Assembly (NCBI GenBank): GCA_965228625.1
Contig: OZ245829.1
Location: 434,001 to 498,000, forward strand
Direction of reading: 5' to 3'
DNA length: 64,000 bases
Source of the DNA: UBA2767 sp965228625
GTDB lineage: Bacteria; Pseudomonadota; Alphaproteobacteria; Rhizobiales; Methyloligellaceae
The translations under genes and the position numbers were made by a program. The notes under the pieces are model-generated. The model was not told where the DNA came from. It made no database searches and was given only the letters and a program-made list of their open reading frames with translations. Position 1 is the stretch's first letter. Each line of letters opens with the position of its first letter. Shown piece by piece: positions 26,138-34,865 of the stretch.

Positions 26138-27655
26138 TCAGTCTTGCGAGTCGCGCGGTAGATTAGCCTGATCTTGACTGTTTAGGTATTTCGTCAGTTG
26201 CCACCCGTAAAAGCTCCATCCGCGCCAGTTCGACATCTGTTTCTTGTGTTCCAACACAAGCTTCGCCCGGCAGGGAATCACGTTCTCAGTTGTGATCCCT
26301 GTGCCGATTGTGAATCTGTCGATGGCCGGCAGAGCCTGGGGTCCGAGTGAACAAAGATAAGCCCTGTCGAGCCGGACGCCCTTACCCGTCAATTGATGGC
26401 TGTGCGCGACGTTGTAATCGGCAATCGCGGCCGGCGTGTTCACAAGGCTGCAGACGTAAAGCGCCGCCGCGGCAACGGCTGAGTTCAGTGTCACCAGCCA
26501 GGCGTTTGACCTATGGAGTGCAATGCGAGCGACGATGCTTGCCAGTCCGAATGAAATCAAGGCCATGCCGACAAGCGCGAATGCCCGCCAATATGTCAGC
26601 GCGTAGACCTCCACATAAAGCGAGAGCCGGTGAATGGATGAGAAGACCAGGAAAATGCCCTGCCCCATCCAGACGAATACGAGCATGCGAACCGTCGGCA
26701 TGTGCTCTGCGTCGCTGCCCGTTCGCATGACCAGCAGGACGAATGCAGCCGCAAGGGCACTTGCCGCGATCAGCGCGTAAGCACCCCGGTGAGCATACTC
26801 CGCGTAGGTGAGTCCCGACGGCAAGTCCACACCGCCCCACAGATACGTCAGATCAAGCCAGGTCTGCACCAGGAAGAGAATGTTGAACGCGACCAACGGC
26901 CAGACCAGTTGATCGGCGTCAATTGGACTGGTTGCCGGGCTCTTCTTCGGGCGAGAAAGGTCTCTCCAACGGTTTGGCTTGCGAATACCCATAGCTCCCA
27001 AGCGCGACCGCAGGAAGGGCCACGAGAGCGCCATACAGACGACCCAGAACAGAACACGGACCACGTCGAGCTGGCCGACCATCGAGAGGATGTCGATTTC
27101 ATTGACCCACTTCTCGATCAACGGGTTGGCGGTTGCGAACAGGACCAGAAAGACTGTTCCAAGTCCGAGCGTCGTGGCCCAGGTGATGAACTGATTCCGG
27201 CCGAAAACCGGAGTATCGGACCGGCGCAACAATGCGCTGGCGCGCGTCAGGTCAAGAACCATCTGGAACGGTCCACCGAACAGGAGGCGGAGGAACTTCT
27301 GGAGGCCATCCAGGAAATCGAAGCTGACATGACCTGTGGCTGCAAGCAGGAAGAATGAAGCCCCTGCGAGCGCAACAAGAAGTGGGAGCATGCCATACTG
27401 CAGGATGACGGGCAGCAGTGACGCTCCGAGCACTCCGATCGAGGCCCAAAGCGTGCGTCCCCTTACGAGCTTGCCGTGGGCTAAGGCGACCACGGTAACG
27501 AAGATGCAGAGGAAAACAGCGACGGACACGCCGACGGGATGCCTGAAGAAAAGCCAATCTGCGAGACCGGCGATCAGAAACGACAAGAGCGCATTGTTTC
27601 TGACGCCCCTCAGGACAACCGGAACCGTTGGCGCGGCAATCGTTCTCGTTTGCAT
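26138..27655 (-). CDS. DUF4173 (DUF4153-like) multi-pass membrane protein
   Basis: 505 residues from the ATG at 27655, which has AAAGGGGGG upstream; an earlier GTG start would add a basic, non-hydrophobic leader and is less likely. About twelve hydrophobic segments are visible. The family signature is in the second half: LTYAEYAHRGAYALIAAS and YVEVYALTYWRAFALVGM. These proteins are found beside two-component systems and are of unknown function; the beta-lactam-resistance protein CreD is a possible analogue by context only. It ends 30 bp before the regulator gene and heads the envelope operon. Confidence 0.85.
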   Translation of the reverse strand: MQTRTIAAPTVPVVLRGVRNNALLSFLIAGLADWLFFRHPVGVSVAVFLCIFVTVVALAHGKLVRGRTLWASIGVLGASLLPVILQYGMLPLLVALAGASFFLLAATGHVSFDFLDGLQKFLRLLFGGPFQMVLDLTRASALLRRSDTPVFGRNQFITWATTLGLGTVFLVLFATANPLIEKWVNEIDILSMVGQLDVVRVLFWVVCMALSWPFLRSRLGAMGIRKPNRWRDLSRPKKSPATSPIDADQLVWPLVAFNILFLVQTWLDLTYLWGGVDLPSGLTYAEYAHRGAYALIAASALAAAFVLLVMRTGSDAEHMPTVRMLVFVWMGQGIFLVFSSIHRLSLYVEVYALTYWRAFALVGMALISFGLASIVARIALHRSNAWLVTLNSAVAAAALYVCSLVNTPAAIADYNVAHSHQLTGKGVRLDRAYLCSLGPQALPAIDRFTIGTGITTENVIPCRAKLVLEHKKQMSNWRGWSFYGWQLTKYLNSQDQANLPRDSQD

Positions 27656-27960
27656 TGCTGATGCCCCCCTTTGAGCGGTCACTCGCGCACAGGACCGTCT
27701 TGCGTCTGCGAGGTCAGTCGCGATGTGCGCGGGAATTGAATGATCTGCGCGGTTGGTGCGTCGCCGCTGTCGACAAGCCACCAACCATCAAACCGGATGC
27801 GGTCCGGTATCTCCGGTGGTTGCTTCGACGTGGATGACTCGCGGCGTTCCATGACCGGCGTTATCGCCGGAACAGGTGCAGATCCAATCGCCGAGGTATT
27901 CAGACTTTCAGGAGAATTGTGCAGAAAGTGCGCAGATCGGTCGCCATGCCGCGGCCGCGG
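27656..27960 (-). other. Upstream region of the envelope operon
   Basis: There is no supported gene in these 305 bp. The region must carry the promoter of the DUF4173-CreBC-like operon and the 3' end of the sulfotransferase transcript. I searched by eye for CreB-type TTCAC repeats and a clear terminator hairpin and found neither. Confidence 0.4.
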
Positions 27961-28929
27961 TCAAACCCCGAAGCGCCGTTTGATGCGATAGCGCAGAATG
28001 TACCAGGGCACGAAGCCGCCCCTCAGGATGTTGCGCCATTCGCGGCCGCGCACCTTCGGACGCGGGCGCTGCCCGATCGGCAGGTCGGAGGCGAAGAACT
28101 CGAAGATCGCCTGGTCAAGGCCGTTTTCTTCCCTGATTTTCCGGGCGTAGCGTTGCTCGAATTCGGCGAACGGCATGAACTGCGTTTGCGTCACGTTTCG
28201 CGGTTCGAAATCCGCCGAAACGCCCTGCTCCTTCGCAATCCGGGCAATGAGGTCGCCACATTCATTGTGCAATCCGACGTGCCAGAAGTCCGCAAGTCCA
28301 TCCAGAATAACGTCCAGCTTCTTCTGGTCGGACATGAAGATGTGCCTGACGAACGGCACTTCCAGGTAGGCGAACAGGTACTTGCTGATCGGGTTGGGCC
28401 GCCGGCTCTTGTACCACAAGTCGAAACCAAACGGCCGCAGTCCCTGTCCGGCGTATTTGCCCATCCGGAAGTTGTAGTGGGAGAAGAAATGGCTCACCGG
28501 ATCGCGAATGAGAACGGCTTGCTTCACGTTGCGGTCAGGGAAATACGTCCTCATCGACCTGGTGACATAGAAACCGAACACGAAGTCGACAGCGTCAAAC
28601 GATACGGCGGCCAGGCTCTGGTAGCGCTTTCCGAAAAACCGGAACGGCGCCTTGCGTCGGCCCGGAAACAAAATCCGTCGGCCGATGTACCGGGCGGATC
28701 GCCCCTTCCTTACCGGCGCGGATGCACCGTCGCCGAATTTCGTCATCAGGAAGCTCTGGACCGTCCGACCGGCGCATTTCGGAATGTGCAGAATGAAATA
28801 GACATCCCGCGCGAGTGCGCCCGCGCCGCGCGCACGATCATCGCTGTCCGTGTCGTCCGAACGAACCTGGTCGTGCCCCGCCCAGCCCCCCAGTTCGGAG
28901 CGGGCTGTATATCCGGAAGTCTCCTGCAT
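27961..28929 (-). CDS. Sulfotransferase family protein
   Basis: About 322 residues from the ATG at 28929; a TTG at 28971 would add 14. Neither has a clear ribosome-binding site, so the start is uncertain. The 5'-phosphosulfate-binding loop is FILHIPKCAGRTVQSFL, and a second PAPS contact is likely in AVLIRDPVSHFFSHYNFR. This is the pattern of Golgi-type carbohydrate sulfotransferases (family 2) and bacterial relatives, which move sulfate from PAPS to a sugar or lipid. The acceptor is probably a surface glycan. The gene appears alone; it is followed by the envelope operon on the same strand after about 300 bp. Confidence 0.8.
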   Translation of the reverse strand: MQETSGYTARSELGGWAGHDQVRSDDTDSDDRARGAGALARDVYFILHIPKCAGRTVQSFLMTKFGDGASAPVRKGRSARYIGRRILFPGRRKAPFRFFGKRYQSLAAVSFDAVDFVFGFYVTRSMRTYFPDRNVKQAVLIRDPVSHFFSHYNFRMGKYAGQGLRPFGFDLWYKSRRPNPISKYLFAYLEVPFVRHIFMSDQKKLDVILDGLADFWHVGLHNECGDLIARIAKEQGVSADFEPRNVTQTQFMPFAEFEQRYARKIREENGLDQAIFEFFASDLPIGQRPRPKVRGREWRNILRGGFVPWYILRYRIKRRFGV

Positions 28930-29129
28930 GTTTCTGGTTGTTTTTGTTGCGCACCGCGCCGGGTCACTCAAAAAAACCCGTGTTGCTTCATCCTTTCAGG
29001 CGAAAACCGGACACTACTTGTCGGATTGGCTGCAACTCAAGCGGAGCGGTGATCGATTCTCCGTGAGGTCCGGTTCCTGAAATCACCCGGAGACAACGGC
29101 AAAAAAAGGGCAAATGAGGCATAATCCGA

Positions 29130-29690
29130 TTATTTGTGAATAGCCGCACCGAGAGCTGATTTGAATGCATCGAGCTCTTTTTCAGGATAGGCGCGGCACG
29201 GCGCGGCCAGCGAACCGCCGGTATATGCGACGTCCAGATAGTTCTCGCCACCGGTCCGCGCGTGAAACAACATCAGGCCGCCGGGAACCGCCATCCAAAC
29301 GGCGCCGATGAACAGGCCGAGCGCCAGTCCGACACCGCTGCCGTCGATCAGACCCACCAGAAGGATGCCAAGCCCGAGAACCAGCAGAAGGACTCCGATG
29401 GCCGAGATCCATCGCGCGACCGGCACATGTATGGTGTCGGCGCCCGTGAGGTCGGCAAGAGGAACGACCGTGTTTCCGTGCGCCTTGCGGAACTTGCCTG
29501 CCGTGTCGCGCTCATAGCGCGGTCCGAGCTGGTAGAGCCGTTTGTCGCTCAAGACCAGCACGGTCTGCGGCGGGTCCCCGGCGGAACCGCGATCGCGCAG
29601 GAACTTTTCCCCGAGCACGAACGCGGCCTTTTCATCGTGGTCCTTGAGGATTTCCCGAAAGACCGGATCCAGTTCATCGGAGCGTTCCAT
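29130..29690 (-). CDS. Hypothetical protein with two TM helices
   Basis: 186 residues from the ATG at 29690 (GGGGGAGGG upstream); longer forms up to 29960 read through a divergent promoter region and look spurious. The N-terminal part (residues 1-85) is a soluble alpha/beta domain with TVLVLSDKRLYQLGPRYER, which resembles a PH-like or bPH domain that reports on membranes. It is followed by two hydrophobic segments (residues about 100-120 and 125-145) and a short tail ending with LDAFKSALGAAIHK. I do not recognise the family; a bacterial PH-domain protein is a reasonable guess. It is divergent from the membrane protein at 29927. Confidence 0.7.
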   Translation of the reverse strand: MERSDELDPVFREILKDHDEKAAFVLGEKFLRDRGSAGDPPQTVLVLSDKRLYQLGPRYERDTAGKFRKAHGNTVVPLADLTGADTIHVPVARWISAIGVLLLVLGLGILLVGLIDGSGVGLALGLFIGAVWMAVPGGLMLFHARTGGENYLDVAYTGGSLAAPCRAYPEKELDAFKSALGAAIHK

Positions 29691-29926
29691 GCCCTCCCCC
29701 ATGTGCGGCGCAGGTCGCGATGGTACCCATTGGGTCGGCTCATACCCAAGGGAAATGTACGCGCGAGCTCCGCAGTGCACGGGGCGCGTTTGACCGGCGC
29801 GCTCCACGGGCACCTGTGGCCCGCCTGGTGAAGCCGGGGTAAAAATGCTGGTGATGAGATAACTGACGGCGTGGCCGCGGACACCGGAGCCCGGTCCACC
29901 TCCATTTGAAGCACCGGCGCTGGCCC

Positions 29927-30607
29927 ATGAAACTGAGCTTCGTCCCCCTTGTCGTTGCACTGTTGCCGTTCGGCGCCATTCACGTGTCCTATGTCATCGC
30001 CGCTTCTCACGGTCATGTGCCGTGGTGCATGCCGTATCTCGACGCATGCACCGCCATTAGCGCCACCGGACGGCAGATGCCTGAGAGCCTTGTTTTTCGC
30101 GCCACGATCATCCCGAGCGGGGCACTGATGATGGTGTACTGGGTTCTTGTTTCGGCATGGCTCAGAACGCTACTCAACCGCATGACAGGTCTGAGGCGCG
30201 CCATGCTCGGTTTCGGACTGATCGCCAGTTTCGGTCTCATCATCTACGCCACGGTTCTGGGCGAAATCGGCGAAGCCTTCGCCCTGCAACGCCGCATCGG
30301 CGTGCGGTTGTTCTACGGGTTCACCGTGCTGGCGCAACTGCTGATGGCCATACAGGTCGCCGCCGCCGCGCGCGATCATGCGGAAATGAACCTCACCGGG
30401 GCGGCGCGGCTTCTGCTGACCGCAGCCGGCCTGCCCTTTCTGCTCGGAATTGTCAGCCTGCTGATGTGGGGCTTCTATGCCGACTTCGACAATATCGAAC
30501 ACGCCTTCGCATGGTGGGTGACACTGCTTGTGCTGCTGAACCCGCTCATTGTCTTCGCCGTGTGGCGGAGGATCGGGTTCGAAGCCCGGTTTCGAACAGC
30601 GAACTAG
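29927..30607 (+). CDS. Inner-membrane hypothetical protein, about six TM
   Basis: 226 residues from the ATG at 29927. Hydrophobic segments lie near residues 3-22, 55-78, 88-108, 126-146, 158-178 and 192-212. Two cysteines in the first loop (PWCMPYLDACTAI) could form a disulfide. The pattern recalls eukaryotic Frag1/DRAM/SfK1-like membrane proteins, which share an HVSYVIA...G start, but the similarity is weak. It is monocistronic, with a 236-bp divergent region upstream. Confidence 0.75.
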   Translation: MKLSFVPLVVALLPFGAIHVSYVIAASHGHVPWCMPYLDACTAISATGRQMPESLVFRATIIPSGALMMVYWVLVSAWLRTLLNRMTGLRRAMLGFGLIASFGLIIYATVLGEIGEAFALQRRIGVRLFYGFTVLAQLLMAIQVAAAARDHAEMNLTGAARLLLTAAGLPFLLGIVSLLMWGFYADFDNIEHAFAWWVTLLVLLNPLIVFAVWRRIGFEARFRTAN

Positions 30608-30762
30608 GCGGTTCGCGGGCAGGCCGTATTCGACCACTGCGTGCAGTATCGTCGTATTTAACCCAATGGTTGTGCTTGAGGCTTTCGGGCGCTTGTCTCG
30701 GACAATCGATGTACGGACCGTAACTTCAATGTAATCCGCCATCTGCTATTGTTGCGTACGCC

Positions 30763-30792
30763 TTGACGCTGTAACTCTGATCGTCATATGGC
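30763..30792 (+). promoter_or_regulatory. Candidate promoter of the kinase-TPR fusion gene
   Basis: TTGACG (30763-30768), an 18-bp spacer and TATGGC (30787-30792) lie about 50 bp before the GTG start at 30840. The rest of the gap (30608-30839) shows no gene or strong hairpin. The -10 is weak, so confidence is modest. Confidence 0.4.
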
Positions 30793-30839
30793 GGAATTCG
30801 TTCCAGCCACGCGTTATGCCGGCTTATCGCGAGTGATCT

Positions 30840-33485
30840 GTGACGACGTCCAAAAGTAAGAAAACCGGCCCACCAGACCAGCACACCGGCCTTCCGTGGC
30901 CGGACGCCTATGCGGCGCTTCTGCCCGTCATCCGTGAGGAATGGGACATCACCGGCGAGCTTTACCTGAACCGGCCGCTAGGCGGTGGTCTCTCGGGTGC
31001 CATGGTCTATGTGGCCGACCTGAGCTGCCGGGCATTCGCAGGACAGGCAATCCTCAAACTGGATACGGCAAACCCGGCCGACTGGTCTGAAGATGAGGAA
31101 TTCGATAAACACCGCGCCGCCGTCGAAGCGGCGCCGGAATACGCCGCCGAGCATCTGCCGCGCCTTCTGCACGCATCGCGCAAGGACAACGAGATCGCCA
31201 TGCTGTCCTCCATCGCCGGCCGCGGATTGGAGTATGCGAGTCCCTGGATCGAATGCCCTTACGCGCAGCAACTGTCATTCGGGCGACGGGTCTGTGACGA
31301 GCTGCTGGAGAAATGGAACGCGCAGTACAGGCTGGCCGATGGTCTTTTTGAACCTCAGGCACTGCTGGAAGACTGGCTCGAATACCGTCTCGATCCGGAA
31401 GAGGGCCGTATCGGGTCCTTCCTCGCCGAACATGGCATAGACCCCGAACAACCGAGCATCAGTTTCCAGGGCGAGTGGTATCCCAACCCTTATGCTTTTG
31501 CCCGGAGGGCCCTGCCGCTGCCGAAAAGGACCCAACTCCGCACCGTGCGCGGGCAGAGCCACGGCGACCTGCACGGCCGCAATATCCTGATCGCCGCGCC
31601 GCCGCGGCAGAAACGTGAGTACTATCTTATCGACCTCGATCTGTACCGGCAGGACGATTTCCTTTTCTACGATCACGCCTACTTCGAGTTCACCTATCTG
31701 CTTAATTCGCGCGGCGAGGCGACCGACGCGCAATGGAAATCGATCCTCAACAATCTGGCGCGCAGCCGGGCTCGCAAGGCCCCGCCCAAGGGTGATGATA
31801 TGGGGCTCATCAAACTGGCTCGGGCCATACGGCAGACATGGTTCTCCTGGGTCGACCGGCATGAACCGAACCGCCTGTCCAACATGGAGAGCCAATACCT
31901 GCTCGCACGCATCGCGGTCGGTCTGATGTTCACCCATCGTGGCATTGCGCCGAACCAGAGGGCCATGGCGTTCACATATGCGGCCGCCTGTCTCAAGGAT
32001 TATCTTGAGCTCAACGACGTCAAATGGCCCACCAATGGTCCATCTCTGGAGTTCGAGCCGGCCGAAGCGAAATCGATTGCGACCCCGCGTCCGACCGTTT
32101 GGTCTGCATCCCCGCCCCCTTCTGCGTCGCAAGCAAACGCACCCTCTTCCGGATTCCGGTATCTTGCGGCCGCAGCAATACTTCTGTTGGCCATTGGAAC
32201 CGGCGGCTATTTCTGGTGGCAATCGCAAACGAGCACTTCGTCCACGGTGACCGATTCCATCTCTCCGCCGCAGATGAAGGAGCTTTCTATCGCGGTGCTT
32301 CCGTTCCGCGCGATCGGTACGGGAACGAATGCCGAAATTCTCGCCAATGGACTGCAGGCCTCGATTTCCAACAGTCTCGATCAGGTTCCCGATCTTGTGG
32401 TGGTCTGGCACCGGTTGGGGGCCGCCGGCATTGCCAGCGCCGACGCACTTGCCAGCATGGGCAAGAATCTGAATGTGCACTACCTGCTGGATGGCAGCGT
32501 CCAGGAGATGGACGACAGGGTCCGCGTGATCGCGAACCTCGTCGACATCAACACGGGCCGATTGCTGTGGTCGAAGAGATACGATCGCGCGAGCGACAAG
32601 GTGTTCGCGATCCAGGACGAAATCACCCTGGAGGTCCTGGTCGCGCTTCAGGTCCAGCTTACCGAAGGTCTGCAGGCGGCAATCAGGGGTCAGCGCACGC
32701 ACAGCCTGGACGCGTTCCTTCTGTACGCAAGGGGCCAGGAGCTGTATCGGACCTTCACCCGCGACGCGATGCTCGAGGTTCGACGCCTGATGAACCAGGC
32801 CCTGGAGCTTGATCCGCAATTCAGCCCGGCCAAGGCGCTGAAAGCGAAGACGCACATGGTCGATTCACGCCTGGGCCACACAGGATCCTCGTGGCAATCC
32901 CTTGTTGAGGCGTCGAAGATCCTGAACGAAGCCGCCAATGTCGATGGCAACATCACCGACGCCGAGCGCGGCGAAATCCTGTCCGTGGATGCCAGTGTGG
33001 ACCTCCTTGCGCGCCGCTACGATGCCGCCGTCAGGAGCGCCGAGAAATCGGTGGACCTCGTCCCCGACAATGCCGAAATCACTGCGCGCTTCGGAGCCAT
33101 TCTGCTTTATGTCGGCGACTACGATCGCTCGATCCGGATGCTCAAACGCGCGATGCGGCTCAGCCCGGTCTACCCGTCCTGGTTTGCCTATTCCCTGTCG
33201 CGGACCTACGCCTTCAAAGGCGAAACGCGTGAGGCCATCAAGTGGGCCAAGGATGGCCTCCAGCGTGCAAGCGGCTCCACCGTTCGGGCCATCGGGTATG
33301 GTAATCTTGCCTTCGCCTACTGGGAAGCCGGCCAAATTAAGCAGGCGAAACAAGCGGTTCGCGATGCGCTCGATGTCGATCCCGGCATGCGGATTTCCAC
33401 TTTCGCCGGCATCCATCCTTTCAAGGAAGACGCCGACTGGCAGCGCATGGCCGGCGCGCTTCGCGGCGCCGGGCTGCCGGAGTGA
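30840..33485 (+). CDS. Fusion: kinase-fold phosphotransferase, TM helix, TolB-like domain, TPR
   Basis: 881 residues, GTG. Residues about 25-310 have a protein-kinase/aminoglycoside-phosphotransferase fold with its catalytic parts: glycine loop GGGLSGAMVY (48-57), Lys73 in AILKLD, the catalytic loop HGDLHGRN (241-248) and a metal-binding IDLD (264-267). A helical segment and a Pro/Ser-rich linker lead to one transmembrane helix (441-460). Residues about 482-605 are the TolB/FlgO-like domain usually seen behind bacterial adenylate cyclases (IAVLPFRAIG, LLDGSVQ, VFAIQDEITLEV), followed by TPR repeats to the end. The kinase would be cytoplasmic and the rest periplasmic. Substrate and partner are unknown. 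It is followed by a convergent ppk2 gene. Confidence 0.8.
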   Translation: MTTSKSKKTGPPDQHTGLPWPDAYAALLPVIREEWDITGELYLNRPLGGGLSGAMVYVADLSCRAFAGQAILKLDTANPADWSEDEEFDKHRAAVEAAPEYAAEHLPRLLHASRKDNEIAMLSSIAGRGLEYASPWIECPYAQQLSFGRRVCDELLEKWNAQYRLADGLFEPQALLEDWLEYRLDPEEGRIGSFLAEHGIDPEQPSISFQGEWYPNPYAFARRALPLPKRTQLRTVRGQSHGDLHGRNILIAAPPRQKREYYLIDLDLYRQDDFLFYDHAYFEFTYLLNSRGEATDAQWKSILNNLARSRARKAPPKGDDMGLIKLARAIRQTWFSWVDRHEPNRLSNMESQYLLARIAVGLMFTHRGIAPNQRAMAFTYAAACLKDYLELNDVKWPTNGPSLEFEPAEAKSIATPRPTVWSASPPPSASQANAPSSGFRYLAAAAILLLAIGTGGYFWWQSQTSTSSTVTDSISPPQMKELSIAVLPFRAIGTGTNAEILANGLQASISNSLDQVPDLVVVWHRLGAAGIASADALASMGKNLNVHYLLDGSVQEMDDRVRVIANLVDINTGRLLWSKRYDRASDKVFAIQDEITLEVLVALQVQLTEGLQAAIRGQRTHSLDAFLLYARGQELYRTFTRDAMLEVRRLMNQALELDPQFSPAKALKAKTHMVDSRLGHTGSSWQSLVEASKILNEAANVDGNITDAERGEILSVDASVDLLARRYDAAVRSAEKSVDLVPDNAEITARFGAILLYVGDYDRSIRMLKRAMRLSPVYPSWFAYSLSRTYAFKGETREAIKWAKDGLQRASGSTVRAIGYGNLAFAYWEAGQIKQAKQAVRDALDVDPGMRISTFAGIHPFKEDADWQRMAGALRGAGLPE

Positions 33486-33537
33486 CTCGGACGCGCCTGC
33501 CAAACAACGGTCGGATGGCCAAGTCGCAGAACGGCCG

Positions 33538-34458
33538 TCAGAATTTTTCCGGAACGTAGAGATCGGTGGGCAGAACCTGCCGCTCATAGTCGGGGTTGAA
33601 CACCCGGTCCGGCAGACTGATCTGTTCGGCGGGAATGTCCTTGTAGTCGACCTGCGAGAGCAGGTGCTCGATACAATTGAGCCGTGCCCGCTTCTTGTCG
33701 TTGCCCTCAACAATGAACCAGGGCGCCTCCGGGATGTTGGTCCTCGCGAGCATCTCTTCCTTCGCCTTGGTGTATTGCTCCCACCGGACCCGTGACTCCA
33801 GGTCCATGGGGCTCAGCTTCCACTGCTTGATCGGATCGTGAATGCGCATCAGGAAGCGCAATTGCTGCTCTTCGTCGGTGATCGAGAACCAGTATTTGAT
33901 CAGCATTATGCCGGAACGCACCAGCATACGTTCGAACTCCGGGACGTCCTGGAAGAACTGCTCGACCTGATCTTCGGTGGCGAAATTCATGACGCGCTCG
34001 ACACCGGCGCGGTTGTACCAGGAGCGGTCGAACAGGACCATTTCGCCGCCCGCCGGCAGGTGCGGCACGTAGCGCTGAAAATACCACTGTGTCTTCTCGC
34101 GCTCGGTCGGGGCCGGCAGGGCGACCACGCGGCACACGCGCGGGTTGAGCCGCTGTGTAATCCGTTTGATGACGCCTCCCTTCCCGGCGGCGTCGCGCCC
34201 CTCGAACACGACAACGAGTTTGTACTTGGTGTTCACCACCCAGTCTTGCAGCTCGACAAGTTCCGCCTGCAGCCGCAACAGCTCGCGGAAGTAATCCCGC
34301 CGCGGCAGTGTGGACTCCCGCGTTTTGAAAGCGACTTTCGGGAAATCACCGTAGATCCGCTCATCGTCGAGCTCCATCTCAAGCTCTTCGTCGAGGCTAT
34401 CCTCCAGTTCCCGTTCGACCCATTCGTGTTGGCCGTCGTCGCTCGGTTTGTCGTTCAT
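33538..34458 (-). CDS. ppk2: Polyphosphate kinase 2
   Basis: 306 residues, ATG. It is a full single-domain PPK2 with the Walker A motif FEGRDAAGKGGVIKRI, the lid segment REKTQWYFQRYVPHLP and the Walker B stretch MVLFDRSWYNRAGVERVM. An acidic N-terminal tail (residues 1-40) is typical of class I enzymes, which use polyphosphate to phosphorylate nucleoside diphosphates (or the reverse). It acts in the cytoplasm in energy and nucleotide balance. The gene is alone on the minus strand, convergent with the kinase-TPR fusion gene (52-bp gap). Confidence 0.93.
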   Translation of the reverse strand: MNDKPSDDGQHEWVERELEDSLDEELEMELDDERIYGDFPKVAFKTRESTLPRRDYFRELLRLQAELVELQDWVVNTKYKLVVVFEGRDAAGKGGVIKRITQRLNPRVCRVVALPAPTEREKTQWYFQRYVPHLPAGGEMVLFDRSWYNRAGVERVMNFATEDQVEQFFQDVPEFERMLVRSGIMLIKYWFSITDEEQQLRFLMRIHDPIKQWKLSPMDLESRVRWEQYTKAKEEMLARTNIPEAPWFIVEGNDKKRARLNCIEHLLSQVDYKDIPAEQISLPDRVFNPDYERQVLPTDLYVPEKF

Positions 34459-34865
34459 CTCCGGCTTCCTCCGATCCCTGTCACTGAATTTGAACAGATG
34501 CCTTTAGACTATGACGGGAATAATACAAACCGCCACCGTCATGTGGATTTCGCGCCCGGATACCAATCACATGGCACACGCACGTGGCACACGGCGCGGC
34601 ACCAAAGCTTTTCCTCTGCACGCCCGTATGCCTTGACGTGGGTCAACTTGCCCACCGACGAAAGGATCTGGCGCAAATTCGGGTCGCTGTTCCCCTGCGA
34701 GACAACTGAAACTGTGGGTTGTGTCTCTTTTCTGCCACAACCGATGAAAAAGCTTCCGAAGGACGGTTCATAACTCGGAAAATCCGCACCCGCTCCATTG
34801 CATGAACGATCTGCCGGCGGATAAAATCTGACACACCAAACGACTGCGTTCCGGGGGGTGCCGCA
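34459..34865 (+). other. Regulatory region before the third beta-helix gene
   Basis: 407 bp without a gene. It contains a direct repeat TGGCACACG (34572-34580 and 34585-34593) and, near its end, a promoter for the beta-helix gene. The ppk2 promoter must lie at its left end, but I could not place it. Confidence 0.5.
34798..34827 (+). promoter_or_regulatory. Sigma-70-type promoter of the third beta-helix gene
   Basis: TTGCAT (34798-34803), an 18-bp spacer and TAAAAT (34822-34827) lie 38 bp before the GTG start, with a GGGGGG ribosome-binding site between them. Confidence 0.55.

Noticed and set aside
28940..28990. T7 run and a short ATG frame upstream of the sulfotransferase, as a possible frameshift site
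   Set aside because: A start after the run explains the gene without slippage, and the upstream ATG overlaps its own ribosome-binding site.
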